Shown: positions 1 to 9,145 of the stretch, in pieces | How the letters are laid out: each line of letters opens with the position of its first letter | How positions within the stretch are numbered: position 1 is the stretch's first letter | NCBI GenBank assembly: GCA_944325305.1 | Contig: CALUZO010000009.1 | Coordinates: 1-64,000 of the forward strand | DNA length: 64,000 nucleotides | Source of the DNA: an uncultured Rikenellaceae bacterium | Lineage (GTDB): Bacteria; Bacteroidota; Bacteroidia; Bacteroidales; Rikenellaceae | Direction of reading: 5' to 3' | Made by a program: the position numbers and the translations under genes | Notes under the pieces: model-generated | What the model saw: the letters and a program-made list of their open reading frames with translations, nothing else | The model's database searches: none | What the model was told of the DNA's origin: nothing

Positions 1-696
1 TGCCTCTGCGGTTTTCAGATCACCCTCCTTGGCGGCGATCACGGCGCGCAGGTAGTCAGCCTCTGCGGAGTTGTCCTTTGCGATGGCCTTCTTGGCACCT
101 GCGAGGTCGTTCGACTGGATCAGGGCAATCGCCTCGTTGTATCCGGTCAGGCCCTTTGCAGCGGCTTTGTAGTCGCCCTCGGCGGCAGCCATGGCGGCCT
201 TCGACTCGGCGTCGGCAGCTGCGGCGTACTTCTTGGCCTCGGCGGTGTTTCCGTTTGCAAGGTTGGCCAGCAGGAGGTTCTTGTTCAGCTCTTTCGAGGA
301 GTCGAGCTTGGCAGCCTTCTCGAAGGATGCCAGGGCAGCCTCCTTGTCCCCGGCTTCGGTCTGTGCGACACCGAGGTTGTTCCAAACGCGAGCGTCGTTG
401 TATTTCTTGGATGCAGCGGTCAGGATCTCAATCTGCTCTTGGGGATTCTTGGCGAGAACCTGTGCAGCGTAGAGGTAGTGCTCGGCGGTCAGTTCGCGCC
501 CCTGCTGTTCGGTGAAGTCGTCGGTAAAGGTGAAGCGGCTTTTGACCGTCTGCTTTTTATCGTCCCAGGCGTCGGAGAGCACCAGATACTGGGTGTCGGC
601 ATAGAACGAGGTGTGCCGATCGACGTTGAATCGGATGAGAACCTTGGTCAGAATTCCTTTGCGGGTTGTGCGGATGCGGTAGGAGAAAGTAGCCAT
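1..696 (-). CDS. Chimeric protein: integrase arm-like N-terminus joined to TPR tail of an OmpA-type protein (3' end outside window)
   Basis: The frame is open from the ATG at 696 to the window edge (232 codons). Residues 1-60 (MATFSYRIRTTRKG..., then YADTQYLVLSDAWDDKKQ) resemble the arm-type DNA-binding domain that begins Bacteroidetes tyrosine recombinases. From about residue 66 (RELTAEHYLYAAQVLAKNP) the sequence changes to Ala/Lys-rich helical repeats (VWNNLGVAQTEAGDKEAALA, then NLANGNTAEAKKY), the usual C-terminal TPR region of Bacteroidales outer-membrane OmpA-like proteins. The expected signal peptide and OmpA domain are absent. The join lies near 490-510 and is in frame. A decayed gene, a recombination product or an assembly join are all possible. 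The TPR part is clear; the integrase match is from memory of the family and less certain. Confidence 0.55.
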   Translation of the reverse strand, partial: MATFSYRIRTTRKGILTKVLIRFNVDRHTSFYADTQYLVLSDAWDDKKQTVKSRFTFTDDFTEQQGRELTAEHYLYAAQVLAKNPQEQIEILTAASKKYNDARVWNNLGVAQTEAGDKEAALASFEKAAKLDSSKELNKNLLLANLANGNTAEAKKYAAAADAESKAAMAAAEGDYKAAAKGLTGYNEAIALIQSNDLAGAKKAIAKDNSAEADYLRAVIAAKEGDLKTAEA

Positions 697-1593
697 ACGG
701 TTGGGTTTTATCTTCGGGACAAAGATAGGAAATTTGTACGGCATTTGTACGGCATCGGCCGAATTTTCGAAAACTTCCAGACCTCGCAGTTGATGAAAAA
801 TGGCTGTAAAATATTGATATATAGATAAAATAAAATTAAAATCGGTAAAATTCGATTCAAATTTATGGCGTCCGCTTCAGACCTCACATAAGGCTTCTAA
901 GTTGCTAATTTAGCATTACTTAGAAGCCTTCTTTCTTTTGGAGGGTCGGATACTGAGGCGCAAAAGTCACGTCTTCAAGAGATAGGATTTGTGAATTCTT
1001 TATTTGCTTTTGTCCCGGAGCAGTAGATTGAATAATTTAAAAGATACAAATAGTTGGATATACAATATAGATATCGGGCTTGCCAAAGATTATGAAAGGT
1101 CCAAGTGGCAAACAGTTAAAAGAAATTTAAGCCATGAAAATTGCTGAAGAGGAAGCAAGACTGAATCTGTTTGAAATGAGTGTCAAGCACTGTAACAAAT
1201 AAAACATTAGACGGGTCATTCATATTGTGTTGCAGTGTTTTCGGTATCCCAGCGTACGGGAAATATATTCCGTTTATAAAATTTTTTCTTACTAAAGTCT
1301 GGATATAACTGCGAGGCTGTTTTGTACTGGATTTGCAGGTCATTGGTATGGGGCGAGTTGTTCTGTGAAATAAAAAACAGACAAGACAATTCCAGCAATC
1401 ATATTGCTTCCCATTTGGAGAGGCTTTGGCCGTGCTATTCGTGCTATTGCAATTATTGAAGTTTAATCTTTGATCTATTTAAAATCGTAGGACGGCTTTC
1501 TATTAATTCTCCGTGGATAAGGCAGAAATATTTTCTTAACGAGGGTGCAATTTTATTGTAATACTGCAGCCATTCCTTTGCGTCGAAAAAAAG
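697..1593. other. Gene-poor AT-rich region
   Basis: No reading frame here looks like a protein I know. The stretch is visibly more AT-rich than the flanking genes and contains one strong hairpin (890-939). Together with the integrase-like start of the gene to its left, it may be the scar of a lost mobile element, but no transposase or terminal repeats are visible. Confidence 0.5.
890..939 (+). terminator. Strong hairpin with T-rich tail
   Basis: A perfect 13-bp stem (890-902 with 918-930) encloses a second small hairpin (TGCTAA/TTAGCA). It is followed by CTTTCTTTT. The fold fits an intrinsic terminator, although no plus-strand gene is visible upstream. Confidence 0.5.
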
Positions 1594-2952
1594 ATGCAAA
1601 AGATGAAAAAAGTTTTACTTGCTGTATATGTGCTGTTAGCTGCAGCAGTGAGTCCCATTCATGCCGCTGAAAATGAGAAAGTACCGGCCAAATTGTATTT
1701 CGACAACGGGAAACTTACTTTCGAGTCGGAGAACAGAGCGTTCAAGTTGTGGTTGGACAACCGTATTTACATAGATGCGGCGGTCTATTCGCCAACCACT
1801 GATATCAGCGGGCTTAGTTCCAAACCCAATAAAGACCTTGAGTATGACGATGGGAAATTCCGTTTCAACAACGGGATTATGATCCGCCGTGCCCGTTTCG
1901 CGCTGAAAGGGACACTGTATGAGAAATGGATGGCGGAACTCGATCTCGATTTCGCCTATAACGAGGTTGAGATCAAGGATATGTATATAGGGTATGAGTT
2001 CAACGACCATGTCTCTGTAAAGGTGGGTAATTTCAAGGAGCCCATGAGTATGGAGCGTATAACAAGCTCTAAATACCTCTCTGGCATGGAACGGCCTATG
2101 GCTGTCGAGATGTTTGCGGCAGGGCGCAGGCTCGGTATTGCTGCCACGGTATGGAATAGACATTGGTGGGTTTCGGGTGGTTTCTTCGGCAGTGAAGTCA
2201 GCATCCTGCAGAAAGAGAAGAATCGCGGTCATGACGGCTACGGTTTTACGGCCAGGGCTGCGGTGTCGCCGATATTGCGTGACGACATGACGCTGCATAT
2301 CGGAGCCTATGGCACATACCGTACGCCGGAGGCTCTGGGACTTGAGAACCGCCTCGTGGAGTTCCGTACTTTTCCCGAAAGCCGTGTAGACCGCAGACGT
2401 TTCGTGCGTACTGAAATTCCCAATGTAAACCACTACACGACCACAGGCATTGAATTGGCTTATAAATATCGTAAGCTTTTGACATACGGCGAGTACATAT
2501 TTACAGATCTTTCGCGCTACCGGTTGGATGGAGATAAAAAGGTCGACCTGAAAAACGCTACGTTCGACGGTTGGTATGCCACGGTCTCGTATATGATACT
2601 CGGAGGCCAGCGCGAATATGCACCCGACGATGCCGAATTCGGCCCTATGAGTTATGTCCGGGAAAAGGGCGGTAATCTGGAGCTTGCGGCACGGGTCAGC
2701 AACGTGAACCTCAACGATTTTCACGATGCATCGTCCGTCATAACGGGCGGTGAGGCTACGAGCTATTCGGCTTCGCTGAACTGGTATCCCAATCGCAACA
2801 TACTCATTGGATTGAATTATACATTCATGGATAACGACAAGTATGCCGACGACAAGGGCCACATCACCATGGATGGTAAATCGCTTAAAGAGGCGCTTCC
2901 GAAAGGGGTTGACTTCAATATCTTCCAGATGAGATTTCTGGTATCATTCTGA
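1594..2952 (+). CDS. Phosphate-selective porin O/P family outer-membrane protein
   Basis: This 452-residue protein has a Sec signal peptide (MKKVLLAVYVLLAAAVSPIHA) followed by a beta-barrel pattern typical of Porin_O_P (OprO/OprP): an early KLTFESENRAFKLWLDNRIYID segment, FRFNNGIMIRRARFALKGTL, KVGNFKEPMSMERITSS, and a C-terminus ending FNIFQMRFLVSF with a terminal aromatic residue. The family forms trimeric outer-membrane channels for phosphate and similar anions. It is followed after 33 bases by a lamin-tail lipoprotein and a phytase-like lipoprotein in the same direction, so uptake of phosphate released at the surface is the likely role. The start could also be the ATG at 1603, which gives a shorter signal peptide. 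Family assignment is solid; the substrate is inferred. Confidence 0.88.
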   Translation: MQKMKKVLLAVYVLLAAAVSPIHAAENEKVPAKLYFDNGKLTFESENRAFKLWLDNRIYIDAAVYSPTTDISGLSSKPNKDLEYDDGKFRFNNGIMIRRARFALKGTLYEKWMAELDLDFAYNEVEIKDMYIGYEFNDHVSVKVGNFKEPMSMERITSSKYLSGMERPMAVEMFAAGRRLGIAATVWNRHWWVSGGFFGSEVSILQKEKNRGHDGYGFTARAAVSPILRDDMTLHIGAYGTYRTPEALGLENRLVEFRTFPESRVDRRRFVRTEIPNVNHYTTTGIELAYKYRKLLTYGEYIFTDLSRYRLDGDKKVDLKNATFDGWYATVSYMILGGQREYAPDDAEFGPMSYVREKGGNLELAARVSNVNLNDFHDASSVITGGEATSYSASLNWYPNRNILIGLNYTFMDNDKYADDKGHITMDGKSLKEALPKGVDFNIFQMRFLVSF

Positions 2953-2985
2953 GAACAAACATTTCAATTGTAAACGTATAAGAAG

Positions 2986-4821
2986 ATGAGAATTAAAAGT
3001 GCAATTGTGGCTGCGCTTGCGGTAGCGGCGTTAGCAACATCGTGCAAGAAAGACAAAGAAGGCGATATCGTGCCTCCGGGACAATCTGCGGTTTCCGGAT
3101 TGTATATCAACGAAGTGTATAGCTGCAATCCGGATTGGGTGGAACTGTATAACGATAACGATACGGATATGGATCTTTCCGGATTTATTCTCCAGGATGA
3201 AAAGGGTGCTGACGAAGAGTACAAGATGCCCGATGGAACCGTAATAGAGGCAAAATCTTATCTGGTAGTTGATGCTTTTTCGTTCGGACTCAGCTCCTCG
3301 AACGGCGATGCAGTGACATTGCTCGACATGCAACGCAGAATCATAGATGCAGTCGATCTGCCTGCAATGGAGGATGGGACTTCTTATGGCCGCCAGACAG
3401 ACGGTTCAGATTCTTGGAAGGTTTTCGACGTGCCGACCAAAGGCTGCGACAATGATTCCGAAGGCGTCAGTGGTCCTGAAAGCGATCTGCGGCTTTATAT
3501 CAACGAAGTGCAGACTGCACCTGCCGGAGATGATGTGGATTTCATAGAAATATACAATGACGAAGATTACCAGGTCGATATAAGTGGTTTCAAGCTTCAG
3601 GATGACAAGGGTGCGGCCGAGGAATTCGTGATACCCGACGGGACGACAATCGCAGCAAAAGGGCTACTGGTATTTTCACAGGTCTCGCCGGGAGCAGGAG
3701 ATAGTTTTACTTTCGGGCTCAGTTCCAAAGGAGATATGGTTATATTTCTGGATGCCGACGGTGTCGTTGTTGACCAGGTTGACACTCCCAATTTTGGAGA
3801 TGTCAAGGGGCAGTCTTATGCACGCATAGGCAATGGCGGGGCGCAATGGCAGATACTCGATACTCCGACCAAGGGTACGGCAAACCCGTCCCAGTCGATT
3901 GTTTCATATGTCGGCAAGATAGTGATTAACGAGGTCTATACCTTCAGCGACCAGTCGTCGGTTGACGATCTCGATTTCATAGAGCTGTATAATAAGACCG
4001 ACGAGCCCATACAGGTAGGCGGAATGAAGCTTTGGGAGAGCGGAGGTCCTGAAGAAGCGTGGACCATTCCTGCTGGGAAATATATTGAACCGTACGGCAG
4101 GCTGGTTATCGAAGCCGACAAGGAAGGTCTTTATGCAGATCCCGTGAATCATCCTTCGTGGGGGTTGAGCAAAGGGCCAGGTGAATGTGTGACGCTTGGT
4201 GACGCACAGATGAACGTGATCGATTATATTGCCCTGCCGAGCATGAATGAAAACGAGAGTTATGGTCGCAAAACCGACGGTGACCAGACATGGCAGATAT
4301 TCAGACAATATACTAAGGGTACGGCCAATACCGGGGAAGCGAGGCCGGAACATACGAACACTACCGGCCTTTTTATAAACGAGGTGTACCATGACAATCA
4401 GGATGAGGCAGTGAATGGGCAGGCGTGGACCACCACAGATTTCATCGAATTGTACAATGCCAACGATACGGAACTCGATATTTCAGGTTGGGAAATATAC
4501 GACGACAAGGGGGATGAAGCATATGTAATTCCCGAGGGGACTGTCATTCAGCCCCGCAGTTTCCTTACGTACGACGTGTTCAAGGAAAATACCGATGGAC
4601 CGACATTTGGCTTGGGGGTAGGCGGCGACTGGGTATTCATATACAAGCCGAATAAGAGCGAACTCGTAGACTCTGTGGAGATTCCGGAGTTTGCCAAGGA
4701 CTCGGGGATGCGTGGCCAAGGATATACATATGGGCGCCTCACCGACGGCGGTGACGAACTCGTAATCTTCTCTGAAGGTTCGAAGAATGCCAGTAACAAC
4801 GGCAGAGCGGTATTGGATTGA
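2986..4821 (+). CDS. Lipoprotein with four lamin-tail (LTD) domains
   Basis: The N-terminus MRIKSAIVAALAVAALATSC is a lipoprotein signal with the lipid-anchored Cys at residue 20. Four copies of a lamin-tail domain follow, starting near residues 40, 169, 311 and 460. Each opens with (L/I)(Y/F/V)INEV, then D(F/W)(I/V)E(L/I)YN and an aromatic or Gly-Met strand ending with a (D/E)G-type turn such as YVIPEGTVI, and closes with a YGR.TDG...W/E..F motif. LTD domains are Ig-like and are often found in secreted bacterial nucleases and phosphatases as adhesion or substrate-binding modules. No catalytic domain is visible. Being 87 bases ahead of the phytase-like gene and behind the porin suggests a surface scaffold or binding protein for phosphorylated substrates; this last point is inference. 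Confidence 0.85.
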   Translation: MRIKSAIVAALAVAALATSCKKDKEGDIVPPGQSAVSGLYINEVYSCNPDWVELYNDNDTDMDLSGFILQDEKGADEEYKMPDGTVIEAKSYLVVDAFSFGLSSSNGDAVTLLDMQRRIIDAVDLPAMEDGTSYGRQTDGSDSWKVFDVPTKGCDNDSEGVSGPESDLRLYINEVQTAPAGDDVDFIEIYNDEDYQVDISGFKLQDDKGAAEEFVIPDGTTIAAKGLLVFSQVSPGAGDSFTFGLSSKGDMVIFLDADGVVVDQVDTPNFGDVKGQSYARIGNGGAQWQILDTPTKGTANPSQSIVSYVGKIVINEVYTFSDQSSVDDLDFIELYNKTDEPIQVGGMKLWESGGPEEAWTIPAGKYIEPYGRLVIEADKEGLYADPVNHPSWGLSKGPGECVTLGDAQMNVIDYIALPSMNENESYGRKTDGDQTWQIFRQYTKGTANTGEARPEHTNTTGLFINEVYHDNQDEAVNGQAWTTTDFIELYNANDTELDISGWEIYDDKGDEAYVIPEGTVIQPRSFLTYDVFKENTDGPTFGLGVGGDWVFIYKPNKSELVDSVEIPEFAKDSGMRGQGYTYGRLTDGGDELVIFSEGSKNASNNGRAVLD

Positions 4822-4907
4822 GACTATGAATATCGCATTTATGATTGCATGAATGCCGAAACGGGGAGGGTGCTGCATATTATGCGCTTCCTCCTTGATA
4901 ACATAAA

Positions 4908-6125
4908 ATGAAAAATATGAGATACACATTGTTGTTTGTCGTGTTCGCAGCCATTGTCGGCTGCCGTTCACATCGACAGGTATCTGCTGCTTTTCCGAGA
5001 GTGGCGTATGTGCAGGCAGAAACGCTTGACCTCTCCGAAGATAACGTTGCCGTGAGTATGGGAGGATACGGGTCGTCGATGGCCTATGACGCGTCGGATT
5101 CGTGTTTTTATCTGCTGACCGACCGCGGTCCTAACGTGGACGGCACACAACCAGAGAGTAAGGTGTTTCCTGTGCCGGGTTATTCCCCTACGATCGGCAG
5201 ATTCCGTTTGCACGGCGACTCTTTGGTTTTGGTTGGCAAGATCGTACTATGCGAGAGTGACGGTACGCCTTTCAACGGACTTCCCAACAGCCGGGGGGAC
5301 GGAATAACCGGAGAGACTGGATACGATCTGAAAGGTGTGGCGATAGAGAATAACGCACGTGGAATCGACCCGGAGGGGCTCGCCATGGCTCCGGATGGTA
5401 CATTCTGGGTTTCTGACGAGTACGGACCGTTCATCATGCAATTCGACCGTACGGGGCGGCTCATACGTGAAATCAAACCTTCGCATGGTCTTCCGGCTTA
5501 TTTCGCCAAGCGCCGGCCGAATCGAGGGATGGAGGGGCTGGCCATATCCAGGGATGGAACGAAACTGTACGGTATCATGCAGTCCCCGTTATATTTGCCC
5601 GACGCCTCTACAAAAGGGCTCTCGGTCAATAACCGTATTGTGGAGATAGACCTTTGCGGCGACAGTGTCAGGGAATATCTGTACCGTATGGATTCTCCGG
5701 GGAATGTCGTGAGCGAGATTATTTGTATGGATGACACGACACTGCTGGTGCTGGAACGCGACGACAAATTTCCGAAAAACGGGCAAGGCGTAAAACGCGT
5801 CTACCGTGTAGATTTGAGAGGAGCGTCCGACATTGCTGGGGACACGATAGAGATGTTGTCGGCCGAAGAGCTTCAGCTGCATGATATAATTCCGCTTGGC
5901 AAGCAGCTGTTTGTAGACATTCTGGAAGAGGTGCCGGCATACTCCCATGATAAGCCGGAAGGTATCGACATGATCGGTGATTCGATACTGTGCATAATCA
6001 ACGACGACGATTTCGGGATTACCGTATCGGGAGACGGCAAATATTTGCCGAAGACAAATGCCGAAGGCGGATTGGATAAGACCGAAATATATTTTATACC
6101 CGTTTCGATGAGGAGTGCAATATAG
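4908..6125 (+). CDS. Phytase-like esterase domain lipoprotein
   Basis: The protein begins with a lipoprotein signal (MRYTLLFVVFAAIVGC from the ATG at 4917; a start at 4908 adds MKN). The mature part matches the phytase-like propeller family (Esterase-like activity of phytase, PF13449). It shows the repeated acidic blades DPEGLAMAPDGTFWVSDEYG, NRGMEGLAISRDGTKLY and KPEGIDMIGDSILCIINDDD. About 405 residues is the usual length. The family is thought to act on phosphate esters at the cell surface, but individual activities are poorly tested. It is the last gene of the porin-LTD-phytase-like group. Family is clear; phosphatase activity is inferred. Confidence 0.85.
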   Translation: MKNMRYTLLFVVFAAIVGCRSHRQVSAAFPRVAYVQAETLDLSEDNVAVSMGGYGSSMAYDASDSCFYLLTDRGPNVDGTQPESKVFPVPGYSPTIGRFRLHGDSLVLVGKIVLCESDGTPFNGLPNSRGDGITGETGYDLKGVAIENNARGIDPEGLAMAPDGTFWVSDEYGPFIMQFDRTGRLIREIKPSHGLPAYFAKRRPNRGMEGLAISRDGTKLYGIMQSPLYLPDASTKGLSVNNRIVEIDLCGDSVREYLYRMDSPGNVVSEIICMDDTTLLVLERDDKFPKNGQGVKRVYRVDLRGASDIAGDTIEMLSAEELQLHDIIPLGKQLFVDILEEVPAYSHDKPEGIDMIGDSILCIINDDDFGITVSGDGKYLPKTNAEGGLDKTEIYFIPVSMRSAI

Positions 6126-6689
6126 ACGATGCCTGTCTCCTGCAAAACGTAGGGGTTTGAGCTTAATTGTACCGGAATCTGAATTCATAGTCGTGTCGTC
6201 TTGTCGCAGCAAGGTCCATGTAAGAATGTAGCGGTGAAAATAGATTAACTCGATACATAGAACGAAGCGCAATCCCAGTATTATTTGACTGTTTTTTTTC
6301 TGCTAAATCCGGGCGATTAGGCAATAATCCTCTGCCTTGTACTGTAGCCTTTGCCGTAGCCCTGTCTTAGCGTTTCACAACTTCATTGTACTTTCCCCGT
6401 CGATAAAATCCACGCTGATATGAGGCGCCGCACTGTCTGGCAGAACTGTGTGCCGATGCGGATATGTTTCTATTTCATCGACTTACGTGTTAGGATTATT
6501 GAAATTTTGCGATTGGAATTTCTGCAGGAGGAGCAAAAAAAGTTGCATGGGATTTACACGTCGCCAGATCTTGATAGGACGCAGATAATGTTGTCGTTGT
6601 TAAAAAGCAGAAGGCGGACGATTCCCTGGAAGTATGGTTTTTGTTTGTAGGATGGCTTCGTCCGTCGGAATAGTGACGGTTATGCGATT
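6126..6689. other. Intergenic region between convergent genes
   Basis: No convincing gene or structured RNA is visible. Short open frames here lack any protein-like pattern. The region separates the phytase-like gene from the convergent aldo/keto reductase gene. Confidence 0.5.
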
Positions 6690-7556
6690 TTAATTCCACT
6701 CCGGGAATTGGCTTTTACCCGTATCGAGTTCCGCAATCCGTTTCATGTCTTCATCGTCAAGTTCGAAGTCGAAAATATCCATGTTTTCGATCATGTGTTC
6801 TTTGTTGGAAGAGCGCGGAATAACTACGATTCCTCTTTGGTGTAACCATCTCAATGTTACCTGAGCGACGCTTTTCCCATGCTTGGCCGCTATTTCGGTC
6901 AGGGTTTTGTTGGTGAAGAGTCCGTTACGCCCCTGTCCGAACGGAGACCACGCTTCTACCTGTATGCCGAGAGCCTGAATCGCTTTGCACGACTCTTCCT
7001 GCTGGAAGAACGGATTTGACTCTATCTGATTGACCGCAGGTTTGATTCGCGCATAGGAGAGAAGCTCCTTCAATTGTTCGGGTTCGAAATTGCTTACCCC
7101 CAGAGCCTTGATCTTACCTTCGTCGTAGAGTTCCTCCATCGCCCGCCAGGTTCCGCGGATGTCGCCGCGAGGACGATGTATCAGATACAGATCGACATAC
7201 TCCAGACCGAGTCGTTCGAGCGAACGGTTGAATACTTCTTTTGTTTTTTCGTATCCCGTGTCGTCAACCCAGATTTTTGTTGTGATGAATAATTCGCTGC
7301 GATCGATACCGCTTTTCCGGATACCTTCTCCGACAGCCGATTCATTGCCATATCTTGTGGCTGTGTCGAATAGGCGATAGCCGACCGAAGCAGCATTGAC
7401 AACGCTCTCAACGCCGACATTTTGGCGTAGTTCGAGTGTTCCCAATCCCAATGCCGGCATTTTCACTCCATTGTTCAGTGTGACCGTAGGAGCTTGTCCG
7501 AAAGATGTAAAGGCTGCAAATGTGGCGCCAATAACGCAGAGGAGTGGTTTTTTCAT
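6690..7556 (-). CDS. Exported aldo/keto reductase
   Basis: The protein is 288 residues with a Sec signal peptide (MKKPLLCVIGATFAAFTSFGQ) ahead of a complete AKR barrel. The catalytic tetrad is present: Asp64 and Tyr69 in FDTATRYGNE, Lys94 in ITTKIW and His127 in LYLIHRP. The NADP-binding end has VVIPRSSNKEHMIENM. AKRs reduce carbonyls with NADPH. A signal peptide on a soluble nucleotide-dependent enzyme is odd, because the periplasm lacks a known NADPH pool; a tightly bound cofactor or an oxidoreductase chain would be needed. It faces away from the TAT-exported dehydrogenase at 7781. Fold and catalytic residues are certain; the substrate is unknown. Confidence 0.88.
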   Translation of the reverse strand: MKKPLLCVIGATFAAFTSFGQAPTVTLNNGVKMPALGLGTLELRQNVGVESVVNAASVGYRLFDTATRYGNESAVGEGIRKSGIDRSELFITTKIWVDDTGYEKTKEVFNRSLERLGLEYVDLYLIHRPRGDIRGTWRAMEELYDEGKIKALGVSNFEPEQLKELLSYARIKPAVNQIESNPFFQQEESCKAIQALGIQVEAWSPFGQGRNGLFTNKTLTEIAAKHGKSVAQVTLRWLHQRGIVVIPRSSNKEHMIENMDIFDFELDDEDMKRIAELDTGKSQFPEWN

Positions 7557-7726
7557 GCGTGATGTGAATTAAAGTAGTTTCCGATATGCAAATTTAATGT
7601 TTTATCCGAATAAAGCAACCGCGTTGAAAAAGTGAGTAGATAATTGCGGCGTTACGAAGAATAATGTAATCGTGAATATCCTGATTTTTTCCGAAAATTA
7701 TATTTAATGATTTGAAATATATTGTA

Positions 7727-7734
7727 TATATTTG
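7727..7734 (+). promoter_or_regulatory. Promoter -7 box upstream of the TAT-exported oxidoreductase gene
   Basis: TATATTTG matches the Bacteroidota -7 consensus TAnnTTTG and lies about 47 bases before the ATG at 7781. No well-spaced TTTG element is seen upstream. Confidence 0.45.
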
Positions 7735-7780
7735 TTTTAATGCAGTTGTTTATATGTTGCAGCCGATGATAACCTAAATT

Positions 7781-9145
7781 ATGGAAAAGAAAACTATCTC
7801 CCGCAGGCAATTCTTGAAAGAAGCGGGAGCAATATCGGCAGGAGTTATGCTTGCAGGTTATGGACTTAAGGCCCAAAACGGACTTAGTGCTAAAAGTTAT
7901 TCCCAGGTCATGGGTGCCAACGACAGAGTGCATCTCGCTTTTGTCGGGCTTAACGGACGTGGGAACTCGTTGTTGGGGACTGTCGGCAGAAGCGTTAAGA
8001 ATGTGGAGGCGACATATCTGTGCGATGTCGATACGAATGTGTTGGCGAAAGCTATGAAGACTGCCGAGAAAGCCGGATACTCGCCTAAAACGGAAAGGGA
8101 TTTTCGTCGGTTGCTCGACAATAAAGATATCGATGCTTTTGTACATGCCACTCCCGACCATTGGCATGCCATCGGTGCAATCATGTGCGCACAGGCAGGC
8201 AAGCATTCGTATGTGGAAAAACCGTTGAGCCACAATCCGGCCGAGGGCGAACTGCTGGTCGAAGCGATGAAAAAATACAATGTCCTGGTTCACATGGGAT
8301 CACAGCGTCGTTCGTTTCCGGTCATTCAGGAGGCGATGGGGCTTCTGCACGAGGGGGTGATAGGCGATATCTATATGGGTAAATCGTGGTATGTGAACAA
8401 GCGCGATTCGCTTTCGATAGCACCGGCGTCTGTACCGGGAAACCTTGATTGGGATTTATGGCAGGGGCCGGCTCCGCGCCGTGAATATATGGACGGGTAT
8501 GTGCATTATAACTGGCATTGGTTCTGGAACTGGGGGACCGGCGAGGCACTCAACAACGGTACGCACGAGATAGACCTTCTGTTATGGGGCACACAGGCGG
8601 CCTTCCCTACGAAGGTGTCGTCGGCAGGCGGAAAATTCGCATATCAGGATGCATGGGAAACTCCCGATACGCAGACCATAACATGGGAACTCCCGGGGCT
8701 GATATTGACATGGGAAGGACGTTCGCGCAACGGACTGCAGGATATGGTCAGCATGGGTGAACGAGGAGTCATATTCTACGGTACGAAAGGCAGCATGCGC
8801 ACGGGCGGTAACGATTATACCATCTTCAACCGCAATGGATCCAAGATACAGCAAAAGAAGGCGGGTGACATGGTTATATCCGGCCAGGACACAACCAGTC
8901 CTTCGGTACATATAGACGCTTTCCATCTCACGAATTTCGTAGATGCGGTTCGCGGCAAGGTTAAATCGAATTGCACCGCTGACATCGGGCATAAGAGTAC
9001 GACCTATGTGCAGCTCGGGAATATAGCACAAAGGGTTGGCCACAGTTTGAAGATAAATCCGGAGAACGGACATATCATAGGCGACAGGGAGGCTCAGGCG
9101 CTCTGGTCGCGTAAATACGAAAAAGGCTGGAAACCGAAAATCTAA
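7781..9145 (+). CDS. TAT-exported Gfo/Idh/MocA family oxidoreductase
   Basis: The 454-residue protein starts with a twin-arginine signal (ISRRQFLKEAG, Arg8-Arg9), so it should be exported folded with its cofactor bound. The Rossmann domain follows (LAFVGLNGRGNSLLG, then LCDVD) with the family EKP motif at residues 146-148 and DHWHAIGAIMCAQAGKHSYV before it. The C-terminal part carries the sugar-oxidoreductase sheet (HYNWHWFWNWGTGEALNNGT, then HEIDLLLWG). Such exported enzymes act on glycosides in the periplasm, for example in 3-keto-sugar pathways. The next gene downstream is a DUF4861 protein, also exported. Family is certain; the sugar substrate is not known. Confidence 0.9.
   Translation: MEKKTISRRQFLKEAGAISAGVMLAGYGLKAQNGLSAKSYSQVMGANDRVHLAFVGLNGRGNSLLGTVGRSVKNVEATYLCDVDTNVLAKAMKTAEKAGYSPKTERDFRRLLDNKDIDAFVHATPDHWHAIGAIMCAQAGKHSYVEKPLSHNPAEGELLVEAMKKYNVLVHMGSQRRSFPVIQEAMGLLHEGVIGDIYMGKSWYVNKRDSLSIAPASVPGNLDWDLWQGPAPRREYMDGYVHYNWHWFWNWGTGEALNNGTHEIDLLLWGTQAAFPTKVSSAGGKFAYQDAWETPDTQTITWELPGLILTWEGRSRNGLQDMVSMGERGVIFYGTKGSMRTGGNDYTIFNRNGSKIQQKKAGDMVISGQDTTSPSVHIDAFHLTNFVDAVRGKVKSNCTADIGHKSTTYVQLGNIAQRVGHSLKINPENGHIIGDREAQALWSRKYEKGWKPKI

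Noticed and set aside
1116..1398. Short frames left of the porin gene as transposase remnants
   Set aside because: No transposase motif, terminal repeat or target duplication could be seen; the region is only AT-rich.
1636..2862. 408-codon minus-strand open frame inside the porin gene
   Set aside because: It is antisense to a clear outer-membrane porin with signal peptide; its product is rich in Ile, His and Arg with no domain pattern.
6420..6650. 76-codon open frame downstream of the phytase-like gene
   Set aside because: No start context, no domain pattern and no continuity with neighbours; likely chance.
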